A stretch of DNA of 64,000 bases from Dryocola sp051297175 (lineage in GTDB: Bacteria > Pseudomonadota > Gammaproteobacteria > Enterobacterales > Enterobacteriaceae), in contig NZ_JBINNY010000001.1 of assembly GCF_051297175.1 (NCBI RefSeq), positions 1,302,001 through 1,366,000 on the forward strand. The letters are read 5' to 3'. This document shows, in pieces, positions 1 through 8,143 of this stretch (positions within the stretch are counted from its first letter, which is position 1; every line of letters begins with the position of its first letter). The notes beneath the pieces were generated by a model that was not told where the DNA came from, did not search any database, and saw only the letters and a program-made list of their open reading frames with translations. Made by a program: the position numbers and the translations under genes.

Positions 1-547
1 CAATCAGCACGTCGCCGTCGGCCACTTTAGAACCGTCGATGATTTCTGATTTTTCGACCACGCCAACGCAGAAGCCCGCTACGTCGTAATCTTCGCCGTG
101 GTACATGCCGGGCATTTCAGCGGTTTCGCCGCCGACCAGCGCACAGCCAGACTGTAGGCAGCCTTCGGCAATGCCGGTGATGACGCTTGATGCGGTGTCC
201 ACGTCCAGCTTGCCGGTCGCATAGTAATCAAGGAAGAACAGCGGCTCGGCGCCCTGAACAACCAAATCGTTAACGCACATGGCGACCAGGTCAATGCCGA
301 TTGTGTCGTGACGTTTTAAATCCATGGCCAGACGCAGCTTGGTGCCTACACCATCGGTGCCGGACACCAGCACGGGCTCGCGATATTTCTGAGGCAACGC
401 GCACAGCGCACCGAAACCGCCCAGTCCACCCATCACTTCCGGGCGGCGGGTCTTTTTCACTACGCCTTTAATTCTGTCGACCAGAGCGTTACCAGCATCA
501 ATATCAACACCGGCATCTTTGTAGCTGAGAGAGGTTTTGTCGGTCAT
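1..547 (-). CDS. purM: Phosphoribosylformylglycinamidine cyclo-ligase (AIR synthetase), N-terminal part
   Basis: Fifth step of de novo purine synthesis: ATP-dependent closure of FGAM to aminoimidazole ribonucleotide in the cytosol. The reading frame runs from an ATG at 547 off the left edge, giving about 182 of the usual 345 residues. It opens MTDKTSLSYKDAGVDI and contains the family motifs GTDGVGTKL, the glycine-rich GGLGGFGAL and GGETAEMPGMY, all in the N-terminal ATP-binding half. The C-terminal half and any purN partner lie outside the window. A PurR operator just upstream implies repression by purines. The upstream neighbour upp is divergent, as in E. coli. Identity is certain; only completeness is limited by the window. 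Confidence 0.97.
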   Translation of the reverse strand, partial: MTDKTSLSYKDAGVDIDAGNALVDRIKGVVKKTRRPEVMGGLGGFGALCALPQKYREPVLVSGTDGVGTKLRLAMDLKRHDTIGIDLVAMCVNDLVVQGAEPLFFLDYYATGKLDVDTASSVITGIAEGCLQSGCALVGGETAEMPGMYHGEDYDVAGFCVGVVEKSEIIDGSKVADGDVLI

Positions 548-601
548 GGTTCAAGTTCCATCGGTTGGCCTGGAATAAAATCGCGGCAATTCTAACAGTG
601 C

Positions 602-617
602 AGGCAAACGTTTGCGA
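602..617 (-). promoter_or_regulatory. PurR operator in front of purM
   Basis: A 16-bp near-palindrome with core GCAAACGTTTGC matches the PurR consensus ACGCAAACGTTTNCNT. It sits about 55 bp upstream of the purM start. E. coli purM carries a PurR box at the same place, so guanine- or hypoxanthine-dependent repression of purM is the likely function. Confidence 0.85.
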
Positions 618-718
618 GCCTCTTGTTATGCGGTCAGAAATATTCTTGAGATATACTCATTCCAGTCTGGTTGATCTCGATCAAGCCCATTAGCGGTGGC
701 TACGCTGCGAAAAAGCGG

Positions 719-740
719 TATAATCCGGCGATTTTTTTTG
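719..740 (+). promoter_or_regulatory. upp promoter with UTP-sensitive start region
   Basis: A perfect -10 hexamer TATAAT (719-724) is followed five bases later by GATTTTTTTTG (730-740). This initially transcribed sequence is the one known at E. coli upp. There, the UTP level decides between starting at G or A and governs slippage (reiterative U addition) on the T-run, so high UTP lowers upp expression. Here both the sequence and its spacing from the -10 element are visible; the mechanism is transferred from E. coli. The -35 region is poor. Confidence 0.75.
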
Positions 741-770
741 TGGACGCCAACATCTCGGGGAGAAAGAGTT

Positions 771-1397
771 ATGAAGATCGTGGAAGTGAAACACCCACTC
801 GTCAAACACAAGCTGGGCCTGATGCGTGAGCAGGACATCAGTACCAAGCGCTTTCGTGAACTCGCCTCTGAGGTTGGCAGCCTGCTGACTTACGAAGCCA
901 CTGCGGATCTGGAAACGGAAAAGGTGACTATCGAAGGCTGGAATGGCCCGGTAGAAATCGACCAGATCAAAGGTAAGAAAATTACCGTGGTGCCTATTCT
1001 GCGTGCCGGTCTGGGCATGATGGAAGGCGTGCTGGAAAATGTACCAAGCGCGCGTATCAGCGTGGTGGGCGTCTACCGCAACGAAGAAACCCTGCAGCCT
1101 GTGCCTTACTTCCAGAAGCTGGTTTCTAACATCGAAGAGCGTATGGCGCTGGTCGTTGACCCGATGCTTGCCACCGGCGGCTCGATGATCGCCACTATCG
1201 ACCTGCTGAAAAACGCGGGCTGCACCAGCATCAAGGTGCTGGTACTGGTTGCTGCACCGGAAGGTATCGCCGCGCTGGAGAAAGTCCACCCGGACGTTGA
1301 ACTCTACACAGCTTCAATCGATCAGGGCCTCAACGAGCACGGATACATTATTCCAGGCCTCGGCGATGCCGGCGACAAAATATTTGGTACGAAATAA
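771..1397 (+). CDS. upp: Uracil phosphoribosyltransferase
   Basis: Salvages uracil by joining it to PRPP to give UMP in the cytosol. The 208-residue product from the ATG at 771 (MKIVEVKHPLVKHKLGLM) has exactly the E. coli length. The longer frame opening at 696 begins inside the promoter, so it is not used. The PRPP-binding loop is seen as VDPMLATGGSM in the middle of the protein, and the C-terminal GYIIPGLGDAGDKIFGTK matches the uracil-binding end. An SD-like GGGGAGAAAG precedes the start. uraA follows after a terminator, giving a transport-salvage pair with partial read-through. Confidence 0.98.
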   Translation: MKIVEVKHPLVKHKLGLMREQDISTKRFRELASEVGSLLTYEATADLETEKVTIEGWNGPVEIDQIKGKKITVVPILRAGLGMMEGVLENVPSARISVVGVYRNEETLQPVPYFQKLVSNIEERMALVVDPMLATGGSMIATIDLLKNAGCTSIKVLVLVAAPEGIAALEKVHPDVELYTASIDQGLNEHGYIIPGLGDAGDKIFGTK

Positions 1398-1403
1398 AAA
1401 AGC

Positions 1404-1431
1404 AGCCGACTTCGAAAGTCGGCTTTTTTTT
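1404..1431 (+). terminator. Intrinsic terminator between upp and uraA
   Basis: The perfect stem AGCCGACTT/AAGTCGGCT, with a 3-base loop, runs directly into eight T residues. It lies just after the upp stop. Partial read-through would set the upp to uraA ratio. Confidence 0.85.
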
Positions 1432-1480
1432 GGTTTGTAAAACTCGTCGTTCGTTAAAACAATACTCAGAGGAAAACAAC

Positions 1481-2764
1481 ATGACCCGCCGTGCTATCGG
1501 GGTAAGTGAAAGACCACCGCTATTGCAAACGATTCCGTTAAGTTTGCAGCATCTGTTCGCCATGTTTGGTGCCACCGTTCTGGTGCCGATTCTGTTTCAC
1601 ATCAACCCGGCCACCGTTCTGCTGTTTAACGGTATCGGCACGCTGCTCTATCTCTTTATTTGTAAGGGTAAGATTCCTGCCTATCTCGGCTCGAGCTTTG
1701 CGTTTATTTCCCCGGTGCTGCTGCTTTTACCGCTGGGTTATGAAGTCGCGCTGGGCGGCTTTATCATGTGCGGCGTGCTGTTTTGCCTCGTGGCGCTGAT
1801 TGTGAAAAAAGCGGGCACCGGCTGGCTGGACGTCATGTTCCCACCGGCGGCGATGGGGGCCATCGTTGCGGTTATCGGCCTTGAGCTGGCGGGCGTTGCG
1901 GCGAACATGGCGGGCCTGCTGCCTGCCGAAGGCGCTTCCCCGGACACTACCACCATCATTATTTCTCTCGTGACGCTTGCGGTGACCATCTTCGGCTCCG
2001 TGCTGTTCCGCGGCTTCCTGGCAATTATCCCGATTTTGATCGGCGTGCTGGCGGGCTATGCGCTGTCGTTTGCGATGGGCGTGGTGGACGTTACGCCAAT
2101 CCGCGAAGCGCACTGGTTCGCGCTGCCAACCTTCTATACGCCGCGTTTCGAATGGTTTGCTATTTTCACCATTCTGCCCGCCGCGCTGGTGGTTATCGCC
2201 GAGCACGTTGGTCACCTGGTCGTTACGGCGAACATCGTGAAGAAAGACCTGCTTCGTGATCCAGGCCTGCACCGCTCAATGTTTGCCAACGGCATTTCGA
2301 CAATTTTCTCTGGCTTCTTCGGCTCCACGCCGAACACCACCTACGGCGAAAACATCGGCGTGATGGCGATTACCCGCGTTTATTCCACCTGGGTTATCGG
2401 CGGTGCGGCAATCCTCGCCATTCTGCTCTCCTGCGTCGGCAAGCTGGCGGCGGCGATTCAGATTATCCCGGTGCCGGTGATGGGCGGCGTTTCCCTGCTG
2501 CTGTACGGCGTGATCGGCGCTTCCGGTATTCGCGTGCTGATCGAATCAAAAGTTGACTACAGCAAGGCGCAAAACCTGATCCTTACCTCGGTGATCCTGA
2601 TCATCGGCGTCAGCGGCGCGAAAGTGCACATTGGCGCGGCCGAGCTGAAGGGCATGGCGTTGGCGACTATCGTTGGCGTAGGCCTGAGCTTAATCTTCAA
2701 ATTAATCAGCATCCTGCGTCCGGAAGAAGTGGTGCTGGACGCGCCGGAAAACGAAGTTAAGTAG
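1481..2764 (+). CDS. uraA: Uracil:proton symporter
   Basis: Inner-membrane nucleobase transporter of the NCS2 (NAT) family that imports uracil with protons, feeding Upp. The 427-residue product starts at the ATG at 1481 (MTRRAIGVSERPPLLQ) behind AGAGGAAAAC. The upstream in-frame extension to 1430 would read from the terminator and is rejected. The chain shows about fourteen hydrophobic segments. Family residues include AEHVGHL (the substrate-site Glu in the middle of the protein) and the GSTPNTTYGENIGVMAITRV signature. It is near-identical to E. coli UraA until the divergent acidic tail. It forms a unit with upp. Confidence 0.97.
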   Translation: MTRRAIGVSERPPLLQTIPLSLQHLFAMFGATVLVPILFHINPATVLLFNGIGTLLYLFICKGKIPAYLGSSFAFISPVLLLLPLGYEVALGGFIMCGVLFCLVALIVKKAGTGWLDVMFPPAAMGAIVAVIGLELAGVAANMAGLLPAEGASPDTTTIIISLVTLAVTIFGSVLFRGFLAIIPILIGVLAGYALSFAMGVVDVTPIREAHWFALPTFYTPRFEWFAIFTILPAALVVIAEHVGHLVVTANIVKKDLLRDPGLHRSMFANGISTIFSGFFGSTPNTTYGENIGVMAITRVYSTWVIGGAAILAILLSCVGKLAAAIQIIPVPVMGGVSLLLYGVIGASGIRVLIESKVDYSKAQNLILTSVILIIGVSGAKVHIGAAELKGMALATIVGVGLSLIFKLISILRPEEVVLDAPENEVK

Positions 2765-2779
2765 CCGTTTCAAGTCCTG

Positions 2780-2799
2780 CCGGGCGGCAAACCGCCCGG
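2780..2799 (+). terminator. Hairpin after uraA
   Basis: A perfect 8-bp GC stem, CCGGGCGG/CCGCCCGG with a 4-base loop, lies 15 bp past the uraA stop. Only two T residues follow, so it may be a weak terminator or an mRNA-protecting hairpin rather than a strong stop. Confidence 0.5.
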
Positions 2800-2865
2800 T
2801 TCTACAGCCCCCCAATTCTGTGGTAGACTCTTAGCGTTTTTCTGCCTGTTATGGTTGAGGTAATT

Positions 2866-3567
2866 CTGAATACGCCGGCACAGCTTTCACTGCCACTCTA
2901 TTTGCCTGATGACGAAACGTTTGCCAGTTTCTGGCCGGGTGATAACCCTTCTTTGCTCGCCGCCCTGCAGTCCGTGCTCCGTCAGGATCACAGCGGGTAC
3001 ATCTATTTTTGGTCGCGAGAAGGAGGCGGGCGCAGCCATTTGCTGCACGCCGCCTGTGCGGAACTGTCGCAGCGAGGCGAGGCGGTCGGCTACGTACCGC
3101 TGGATAAACGCACCTGGTTTGTGCCCGAAGTGTTAGACGGCATGGAACAGCTTTCCCTGGTTTGCATCGATAATATCGAATGCGTCGCGGGGGACGAGCT
3201 GTGGGAAATGGCGATCTTTAATCTCTATAACCGCATCCTGGAATCAGGCAAAACCCGTCTGTTGATTACCGGCGATCGCCCGCCGCGCCAGCTTAATCTT
3301 CAGCTGCCGGATCTCGCATCGCGCCTAGACTGGGGGCAAATCTACCGGCTACAGCCGCTGTCGGATGACGATAAGCTTCAGGCCTTGCAGCTTCGTGCGC
3401 GCCTGCGTGGGTTTGAGCTACCGGAAGACGTGGGGCGTTTTCTGCTCAAGCGCCTGGATCGCGAAATGCGAACGCTGTTTATGACGTTGGATCAGCTGGA
3501 TCTCGCGTCTATTACCGCCCAGCGCAAGCTTACGATCCCGTTTGTAAAGGAAATTCTCGGGCTTTAA
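2866..3567 (+). CDS. hda: DnaA inactivator Hda (regulatory inactivation of DnaA)
   Basis: AAA+ protein that, with the DNA-loaded beta clamp, stimulates ATP hydrolysis by DnaA and so prevents re-initiation at oriC. I place the start at the CTG at 2866: it gives 233 residues beginning NTPAQLSLPLYLPDDETF, with GAGGT (2857-2861) at SD distance. E. coli Hda also starts at CUG. An ATG at 2851 in frame would add five residues but has no SD. The QLSLPLYL segment near the N-terminus is the clamp-binding motif. The P-loop region EGGGRSHLLHA and the arginine-finger end of the AAA+ domain are present. The 3' end is followed by a REP element. Confidence 0.93.
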   Translation: MNTPAQLSLPLYLPDDETFASFWPGDNPSLLAALQSVLRQDHSGYIYFWSREGGGRSHLLHAACAELSQRGEAVGYVPLDKRTWFVPEVLDGMEQLSLVCIDNIECVAGDELWEMAIFNLYNRILESGKTRLLITGDRPPRQLNLQLPDLASRLDWGQIYRLQPLSDDDKLQALQLRARLRGFELPEDVGRFLLKRLDREMRTLFMTLDQLDLASITAQRKLTIPFVKEILGL

Positions 3568-3637
3568 TGTCTCGTGATGCCTCGGTGGGTGGCGCTGTCG
3601 CCTATCCACCCAACAAGCCACACAACGCCGCACGTTC

Positions 3638-3685
3638 GTAGGTCGGATAAGGCGTGAGCCACCATCCGATGCTCGCCACCCGACG
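3638..3685. repeat. REP-type palindrome
   Basis: A GTAGGTCGGATAAGGCGTG arm is followed by a GCCACCATCCGAT complement, then a second CGCCACCCGAC arm. It sits between the convergent genes hda and yfgD. It belongs to the same family as the other nine or so REP elements in this window. Confidence 0.7.
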
Positions 3686-3696
3686 TTAATCCCGCA

Positions 3697-4053
3697 TTAC
3701 AAAATCTCAAGCACCGACTCAGGCGGGCGGCCAATGCGCGCTTTGCCGTTGGCTAACACGATTGGGCGTTCAATCAGCTTCGGATGTTCCACCATCGCCT
3801 TAATCAGCCGTTCTTCGCTTAGCCCCGCATCTGCAAGATTTAGCTCTTTATAGAGTTCTTCTTTTTGGCGCATCAATTCGCGCGCGCTCGCAAAACCTAA
3901 TTTGCCCAGCAGGGATTTGAGGGTTGCCGCATCCGGCGGCGTTTCCAGATACAGCACAACTTCAGGCTCCACGCCGTTTTCCTTGAGCAGGTTTAGGGTT
4001 TCGCGGCTCTTGGAACAGCGTGGATTGTGGTAAATAGCAACTCCTGCAGACAT
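3697..4053 (-). CDS. yfgD: ArsC/Spx-family reductase-like protein YfgD
   Basis: Thioredoxin-fold protein of the arsenate reductase (ArsC) family, 118 residues, close to E. coli YfgD (119). The N-terminal IYHNPRCSKSRETL carries the single redox cysteine of the CX3R type (CSKSR). The PIV...GKARIGRPPE segment near the end contains the arginines that bind oxyanion in ArsC. It lies 11 bp downstream of bepA on the same strand, so the two are probably cotranscribed. No ars operon is nearby, so true arsenate reduction is unproven; a glutaredoxin-linked redox role is equally possible. Confidence 0.9.
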   Translation of the reverse strand: MSAGVAIYHNPRCSKSRETLNLLKENGVEPEVVLYLETPPDAATLKSLLGKLGFASARELMRQKEELYKELNLADAGLSEERLIKAMVEHPKLIERPIVLANGKARIGRPPESVLEIL

Positions 4054-4064
4054 TCGAACTCCTG

Positions 4065-5528
4065 TTACATCTTTTGGTATTGAAGGAAGCGTTTTTGCAA
4101 TTCCCGGAACTGGTCGATGCGCGCATCGTAGCGAGCCTGCTGCAGGCTGCCGAGCTTCACCTGTGCGCTGGCGCTGCTGAGTAGGGAAATAGCCTGATCG
4201 AGGCGGCCATTCAACGCCATCACTTCTGCACGGGCGGCCAGCTCCTGATCGCGGTTACCCATCGCAGATTCTGCCTGCGCCAGCAAATCCCATGCGTTGC
4301 CGTCGTCCGGATAGGTAAACGTGTAGCGATTGAGGATAGCAGCAGCCTGCGCCGGTTGACCGCCCTGCACGTAGGCGTTGGCGAGGTTAAGCTGTAACAC
4401 CGGGTTCTGTTTGATTCCCGGCGCATTTTTCAGGCGATTGATAGCGTCTGTGGCTTTGTTCTGCCCCAGATCGATGTCGGTCGATAAATCGAGATACCAC
4501 GGATTAGCCGGCTGGGCCGCCAGCAGCGGCTGCAGCGCTTTACGGGCCTCATCCCATTTACTTCCTTCCATCGCCTGAAGCGCACGGCCGTATTGTGCGG
4601 CGTTCTGTTCACGGATATTTCCCTTCGCCCACGCATCAAGCAGATCGCTGGTTAACTGATTGCGACCGGAATTGTACATGCCGAGGGTGCGCACCTTCGC
4701 CATGTAAAAATCTTCCGAAGACTGCACCACCACGGGCCGCATCTGGTTGGCGCGGTTGCGGGCGTCGGCCAGGCGGCTTTCCGGTAGGGGGTGGGTCAGC
4801 AGGATTTCAGGCGGGCGCGTAGAATAGCGCGACTGATCCAGCAGCTTTTCAAGGAAGGTCGGCATGGCCTGCGGGTTGAAGCCCGCGCGCTGTAAAACCT
4901 GAATGCCAATGCGATCCGCCTCCTGCTCGTTTTGCTGAGTGAAGCTGATCATGCCCTGCTGGGTGCCCGCAAGCGTACCTGAAAGCGCGGCCATCCCCGC
5001 CTGTGGGCTAGCCATCGCCAGCAGGATCGAGCCAAGCGCACCCACCCACGTCAGTGGCGCATTCTTTTTCTGATCTTCCATCGCTCGGGCGAGGTGTCGC
5101 TGGGTGACGTGTGAAATTTCGTGCGCCATAACCGAAGCCAGCTGGCTCTCGTCGTCCGCGTAGCGGAACAGCGCCGAGTGCAGCACCACGTTACCGCCGA
5201 AGAAGGCGAAGGCGTTTATCTCGTCATTGTTGATCAGGTAGAAATGGAAAGGCGTTTTGACGGAATTCGCGTGGCTGACCAGGCGCATCCCTAGGTTATT
5301 GATGTACTGCACCAGTAACGGGTCGTTGATCAACGGGGCGCTGCCGCGCAGCTGGCGAACGTAGAAGTCCCCCATCTGCATTTCCTGACCGATTGACAGC
5401 GTGTTCCCTGCTGATGTGCCCATATCAGGCAGTTGATCGGCAACATCCGCAAGAACGGGCGTGGCCGGGCTTGCGAGTAAGGCTGCCATAAGCGTTGCAA
5501 CCAGCGATTTTTTCAACTGCTTGAACAT
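4065..5528 (-). CDS. bepA: Outer-membrane assembly chaperone/metalloprotease BepA
   Basis: Periplasmic M48 metalloprotease that helps LptD assembly and degrades stalled outer-membrane proteins. The 487-residue product has a signal peptide (MFKQLKKSLVATLMAALLAS...VLA). Next comes the peptidase domain with HEISH (His136, Glu137, His140), then a distal Glu in EQEADRIG and the His-switch region LLTHPLPESR. The C-terminal half is a TPR domain (about residues 310-480) used to dock on the BAM complex. These positions equal those of E. coli BepA. The divergent neighbour is perM. A possible sigma-E promoter lies upstream. Confidence 0.96.
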   Translation of the reverse strand: MFKQLKKSLVATLMAALLASPATPVLADVADQLPDMGTSAGNTLSIGQEMQMGDFYVRQLRGSAPLINDPLLVQYINNLGMRLVSHANSVKTPFHFYLINNDEINAFAFFGGNVVLHSALFRYADDESQLASVMAHEISHVTQRHLARAMEDQKKNAPLTWVGALGSILLAMASPQAGMAALSGTLAGTQQGMISFTQQNEQEADRIGIQVLQRAGFNPQAMPTFLEKLLDQSRYSTRPPEILLTHPLPESRLADARNRANQMRPVVVQSSEDFYMAKVRTLGMYNSGRNQLTSDLLDAWAKGNIREQNAAQYGRALQAMEGSKWDEARKALQPLLAAQPANPWYLDLSTDIDLGQNKATDAINRLKNAPGIKQNPVLQLNLANAYVQGGQPAQAAAILNRYTFTYPDDGNAWDLLAQAESAMGNRDQELAARAEVMALNGRLDQAISLLSSASAQVKLGSLQQARYDARIDQFRELQKRFLQYQKM

Positions 5529-5558
5529 ACATCCTGTCCTGTGTAATCAAAGTCTATC

Positions 5559-5586
5559 TTCGACATGCTCCACGCGTTTTCGTTCG
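5559..5586 (-). promoter_or_regulatory. Possible sigma-E promoter of bepA
   Basis: On the minus strand a GAAC-type -35 (CGAAC, 5582-5586) and a TCGAA -10 (5559-5563) stand at about sigma-E spacing (consensus GGAACTT-N15/16-TCNAA), 31 bp from the bepA start. E. coli bepA (yfgC) belongs to the sigma-E regulon. The match is partial, so this is a tentative call. Confidence 0.35.
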
Positions 5587-5739
5587 CGCCCGCTGAGGAA
5601 GTGTAGCCCGGGATTTGTTTGAGATACATCTTATCTATGAGCAATTTAAACCGCCATAAAACAGGCGTAAAAAGCAAAGTCTTTCTGATGACATTTCGCT
5701 ACAATCTCGTTTCGCACAAAGCTGTCAGGGAAGGGATGT

Positions 5740-6813
5740 ATGCTCGAAATGTTGTTGCAGTGGTACCGCCGACGGTTTAGCGACCCGGAGGCCATCGCGT
5801 TGCTGGTCATCCTGGTGGCCGGGTTTGTCATCCTCTTTTTCTTCCACGGTCTTTTAGCGCCGCTGCTGGTCGCCATCGTGCTGGCCTATCTGCTGGAGTG
5901 GCCAACGGCGCGACTTGAACGCATTGGCTGTTCACGCACCTGGGCGGCCACCCTCGTGCTGGTACTTTTTGTCGGCATCCTGATGGTTATGGTGCTGGTG
6001 GTTGCGCCGGTCGCCTGGCAACAGGGTATTTACCTCATCCGCGATATGCCCGGAATGCTGAACAAGCTGTCTGATTTTGCCGCAACGCTGCCGAAGCGCT
6101 ATCCGGCGTTGATGGACGCGGGCATCATCGACGCGATGGCGGAAAACATGCGCGGCCGCCTGTCCGGCATGGGCGATCAGGTGGTGAAGTTCTCCCTGGC
6201 TTCCCTCGTGGGGCTGTTGACGCTGGCTATTTATTTAGTGCTGGTGCCGCTGATGGTCTTCTTCCTCGTTAAAGATAAAGAGCAGATGCTCAACGCCGTG
6301 CGGCGCGTGCTGCCGCGTAACCGCGGGCTGGCAGGGCAGGTGTGGCTTGAGATGAACCAGCAAATCACCAACTACATCCGTGGCAAAGTGCTGGAAATGA
6401 TTGTGGTGGGCATCGCGACCTACATCGGGTTTATCGTTTTCGGGCTTAACTACTCGCTGCTGCTGGCGGTGCTGGTGGGCTTCTCGGTTCTTATCCCTTA
6501 CATCGGCGCTTTTGTGGTGACGATTCCGGTAGTTTGCGTCGCGCTATTCCAGTTCGGCCTCGGCACGGAGTTTTGGACGCTGTTTGCGGTGTATCTGATT
6601 ATCCAGGCGCTGGACGGCAACCTGCTGGTGCCGGTGCTGTTCTCCGAAGCCGTTAACCTGCATCCGCTGGTGATTATTCTGTCGGTGGTGATTTTCGGCG
6701 GGCTGTGGGGATTTTGGGGCGTGTTCTTTGCTATTCCCCTCGCGACGCTAATCAAAGCGGTTGTTCACGCCTGGCCGGACGGGCTGATTCTTGAAGATGA
6801 GCAGCAAAGATAA
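5740..6813 (+). CDS. perM: AI-2E family (UPF0118) membrane transporter PerM
   Basis: Polytopic inner-membrane protein, 357 residues (E. coli PerM 353). Two hydrophobic hairpins lie at the N-terminus (LLVILVAGFVILFFFHGLL and the next two). A soluble middle part includes MPGMLNKLSDFAATLPKRYP. The conserved C-terminal block contains IPYIGAFVVTIPV and LDGNLLVPVLFSEAVNLHPL, typical of the family. Relatives export autoinducer-2 or move Na+/H+; the substrate of PerM itself is not settled. It is divergent from bepA. In K-12 the hyf operon separates perM from bcp; here they are adjacent and convergent. Confidence 0.93.
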   Translation: MLEMLLQWYRRRFSDPEAIALLVILVAGFVILFFFHGLLAPLLVAIVLAYLLEWPTARLERIGCSRTWAATLVLVLFVGILMVMVLVVAPVAWQQGIYLIRDMPGMLNKLSDFAATLPKRYPALMDAGIIDAMAENMRGRLSGMGDQVVKFSLASLVGLLTLAIYLVLVPLMVFFLVKDKEQMLNAVRRVLPRNRGLAGQVWLEMNQQITNYIRGKVLEMIVVGIATYIGFIVFGLNYSLLLAVLVGFSVLIPYIGAFVVTIPVVCVALFQFGLGTEFWTLFAVYLIIQALDGNLLVPVLFSEAVNLHPLVIILSVVIFGGLWGFWGVFFAIPLATLIKAVVHAWPDGLILEDEQQR

Positions 6814-6822
6814 GGATTAACC

Positions 6823-6906
6823 GGTGGATGTCGCTTGCGCTTATCCACCCTGCAAACGCAATAGTGCTGCATTGATGTAGGCCCGATAAACGTAGCGCCA
6901 TCCGAC
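6823..6906. repeat. Pair of REP-type palindromes
   Basis: The first unit is GGTGGATGTCGC...GCTTATCCACC (6823-6849). The second is GTAGGCCCGATAAACGTAGC...CCATCCGAC (6878-6906). Both sit between perM and the terminator of bcp, at the place where K-12 carries hyf. Confidence 0.7.
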
Positions 6907-6932
6907 ACAAAAAAGCCGACTTTTCAGTCGGC
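6907..6932 (-). terminator. Terminator of bcp
   Basis: On the minus strand, the stem AGCCGAC/GTCGGCT with a 6-base loop is followed by TTTTTTG. It lies 26 bp after the bcp stop. Confidence 0.75.
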
Positions 6933-6957
6933 TGATTTATATCTAATTCTTGCAGGA

Positions 6958-7428
6958 TTAAGCGTTTTCTTTCAGCCAGTTCACAACGATATCGTGGTGG
7001 TTGCTGGTCTTGAAATCATCAAACACTTTTTCGACTTTGCCTTCGCCGTCTAAAAGGAAGCTAATCCGGTGGATGCCGTCGTAGGTTTTGCCCATAAAGG
7101 ATTTCTCGCCCCACACCCCAAACTGCTCGCAAACCTGATGGTCTTCATCGGAAAGCAGGGTGAAGTTCAGCAACTCTTTCTCGGCAAAACGCGAGAGCTT
7201 CTCTGGTTTATCGGTGCTGATACCCAGCACTTCTACACCAGCCTTTTTCAACTCGTCCATGTTGTCGCGCAGACCACATGCCTGAACGGTGCAGCCTGGC
7301 GTCATCGCTTTTGGATAAAAGTAAACCAGAACGCGCTGTCCCTGGAAGTCGGTTAAATTTACTTGCTCGCCGTCTTGATCGGGCAGGCTAAATTTCGGTG
7401 CGCTATCACCGGCTTTCAGTGGGCTCAT
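6958..7428 (-). CDS. bcp: Thioredoxin-dependent thiol peroxidase (peroxiredoxin Q/Bcp)
   Basis: Cytosolic peroxiredoxin that reduces H2O2 and organic hydroperoxides using thioredoxin. The 156-residue product opens MSPLKAGDSAPKFSLPDQDG. The peroxidatic motif AMTPGCTVQACGLRD holds the active cysteine and the nearby resolving cysteine five residues later. I use the ATG at 7428, which gives exactly the E. coli length; a GTG directly upstream (7431) is the only alternative. GAGAG sits upstream as SD. It lies 15 bp below gcvR on the same strand, so gcvR-bcp is probably an operon. Confidence 0.97.
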   Translation of the reverse strand: MSPLKAGDSAPKFSLPDQDGEQVNLTDFQGQRVLVYFYPKAMTPGCTVQACGLRDNMDELKKAGVEVLGISTDKPEKLSRFAEKELLNFTLLSDEDHQVCEQFGVWGEKSFMGKTYDGIHRISFLLDGEGKVEKVFDDFKTSNHHDIVVNWLKENA

Positions 7429-7443
7429 CACTACTCTCCGTCT

Positions 7444-7998
7444 TTAATCATCTTGCTGTGGGTTCACCACGCTAATAGTGCCCTGTGCATTGAGTTCTGT
7501 ACATAGGGCTTTGAAGGCCTGCTCGATAATTGCTGCATCTTCAGACGCCGGACTGTGGGCGGTGATCTGAATATACAGCTGAGGCGGCGTATTATCCTGC
7601 GCGGGCTGGGTACGCGACACCAGCTCGGCGATATTCATATGGTGCGTGTCGAACAAATGCGTAAAGCGCTCAATCAGATGCGGCGAGTCGGCGACTTCAA
7701 CCTGCACCCAGACGGTGGCAGGCATGGCGGGGCGATCCTGAGAATTAGTGCGCTTCATCACGATCAGCAGGTCCAGCTCTGCGCCTTTAAGCGGCAGCGT
7801 CGATTCAATCAGGGTAATGGCGTTCCAGCTGCCGGACAGCAGCATAATGAACGTGAACTCTTCACCGAGCATCGCGAGGCGACTGTCTTCGATATTACAG
7901 CCGCAACTGCTGACATGGCGGGTGATGGTATTAACAATACCAGGTCTGTCCGCCCCAAGGGCTGTGATAACCAGATAATGGTGTGGTGAAGGAGTCAA
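7444..7998 (-). CDS. gcvR: Glycine cleavage system transcriptional repressor GcvR
   Basis: ACT-domain protein that binds GcvA and blocks its activation of gcvTHP when glycine is scarce. The 184-residue product starts at a TTG (7998), read TPSPHHYLVITALGADRPGI, with AGGA nine bases upstream. An upstream in-frame ATG (8031) has no SD and would add non-conserved residues. Two tandem ACT domains are visible: about residues 5-80, with GADRPGIVNTITRHV, and about 90-170, with VADSPHLIERFTHLF. The gene is divergent from dapA and upstream of bcp, as in E. coli. Confidence 0.92.
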   Translation of the reverse strand: MTPSPHHYLVITALGADRPGIVNTITRHVSSCGCNIEDSRLAMLGEEFTFIMLLSGSWNAITLIESTLPLKGAELDLLIVMKRTNSQDRPAMPATVWVQVEVADSPHLIERFTHLFDTHHMNIAELVSRTQPAQDNTPPQLYIQITAHSPASEDAAIIEQAFKALCTELNAQGTISVVNPQQDD

Positions 7999-8143
7999 GC
8001 GCGTTATTCCTGTGAATCGGTGGGATATCATAAGGAAAGCATAAAAAAATTCTGCATACAACCGTGTAGAGTGACCTGGCGGCTTGCTTTTGATCCTGCA
8101 CCAAACGTAACATTGAGAGACATGTTTGCACAGAGGATGGCCA

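Noticed and set aside
3697..4053. Arsenate resistance gene (arsC)
   Set aside because: YfgD and YffB are ArsC-family proteins, but no arsR, arsB or other ars gene is near, and YffB lacks the CX3R arginine.
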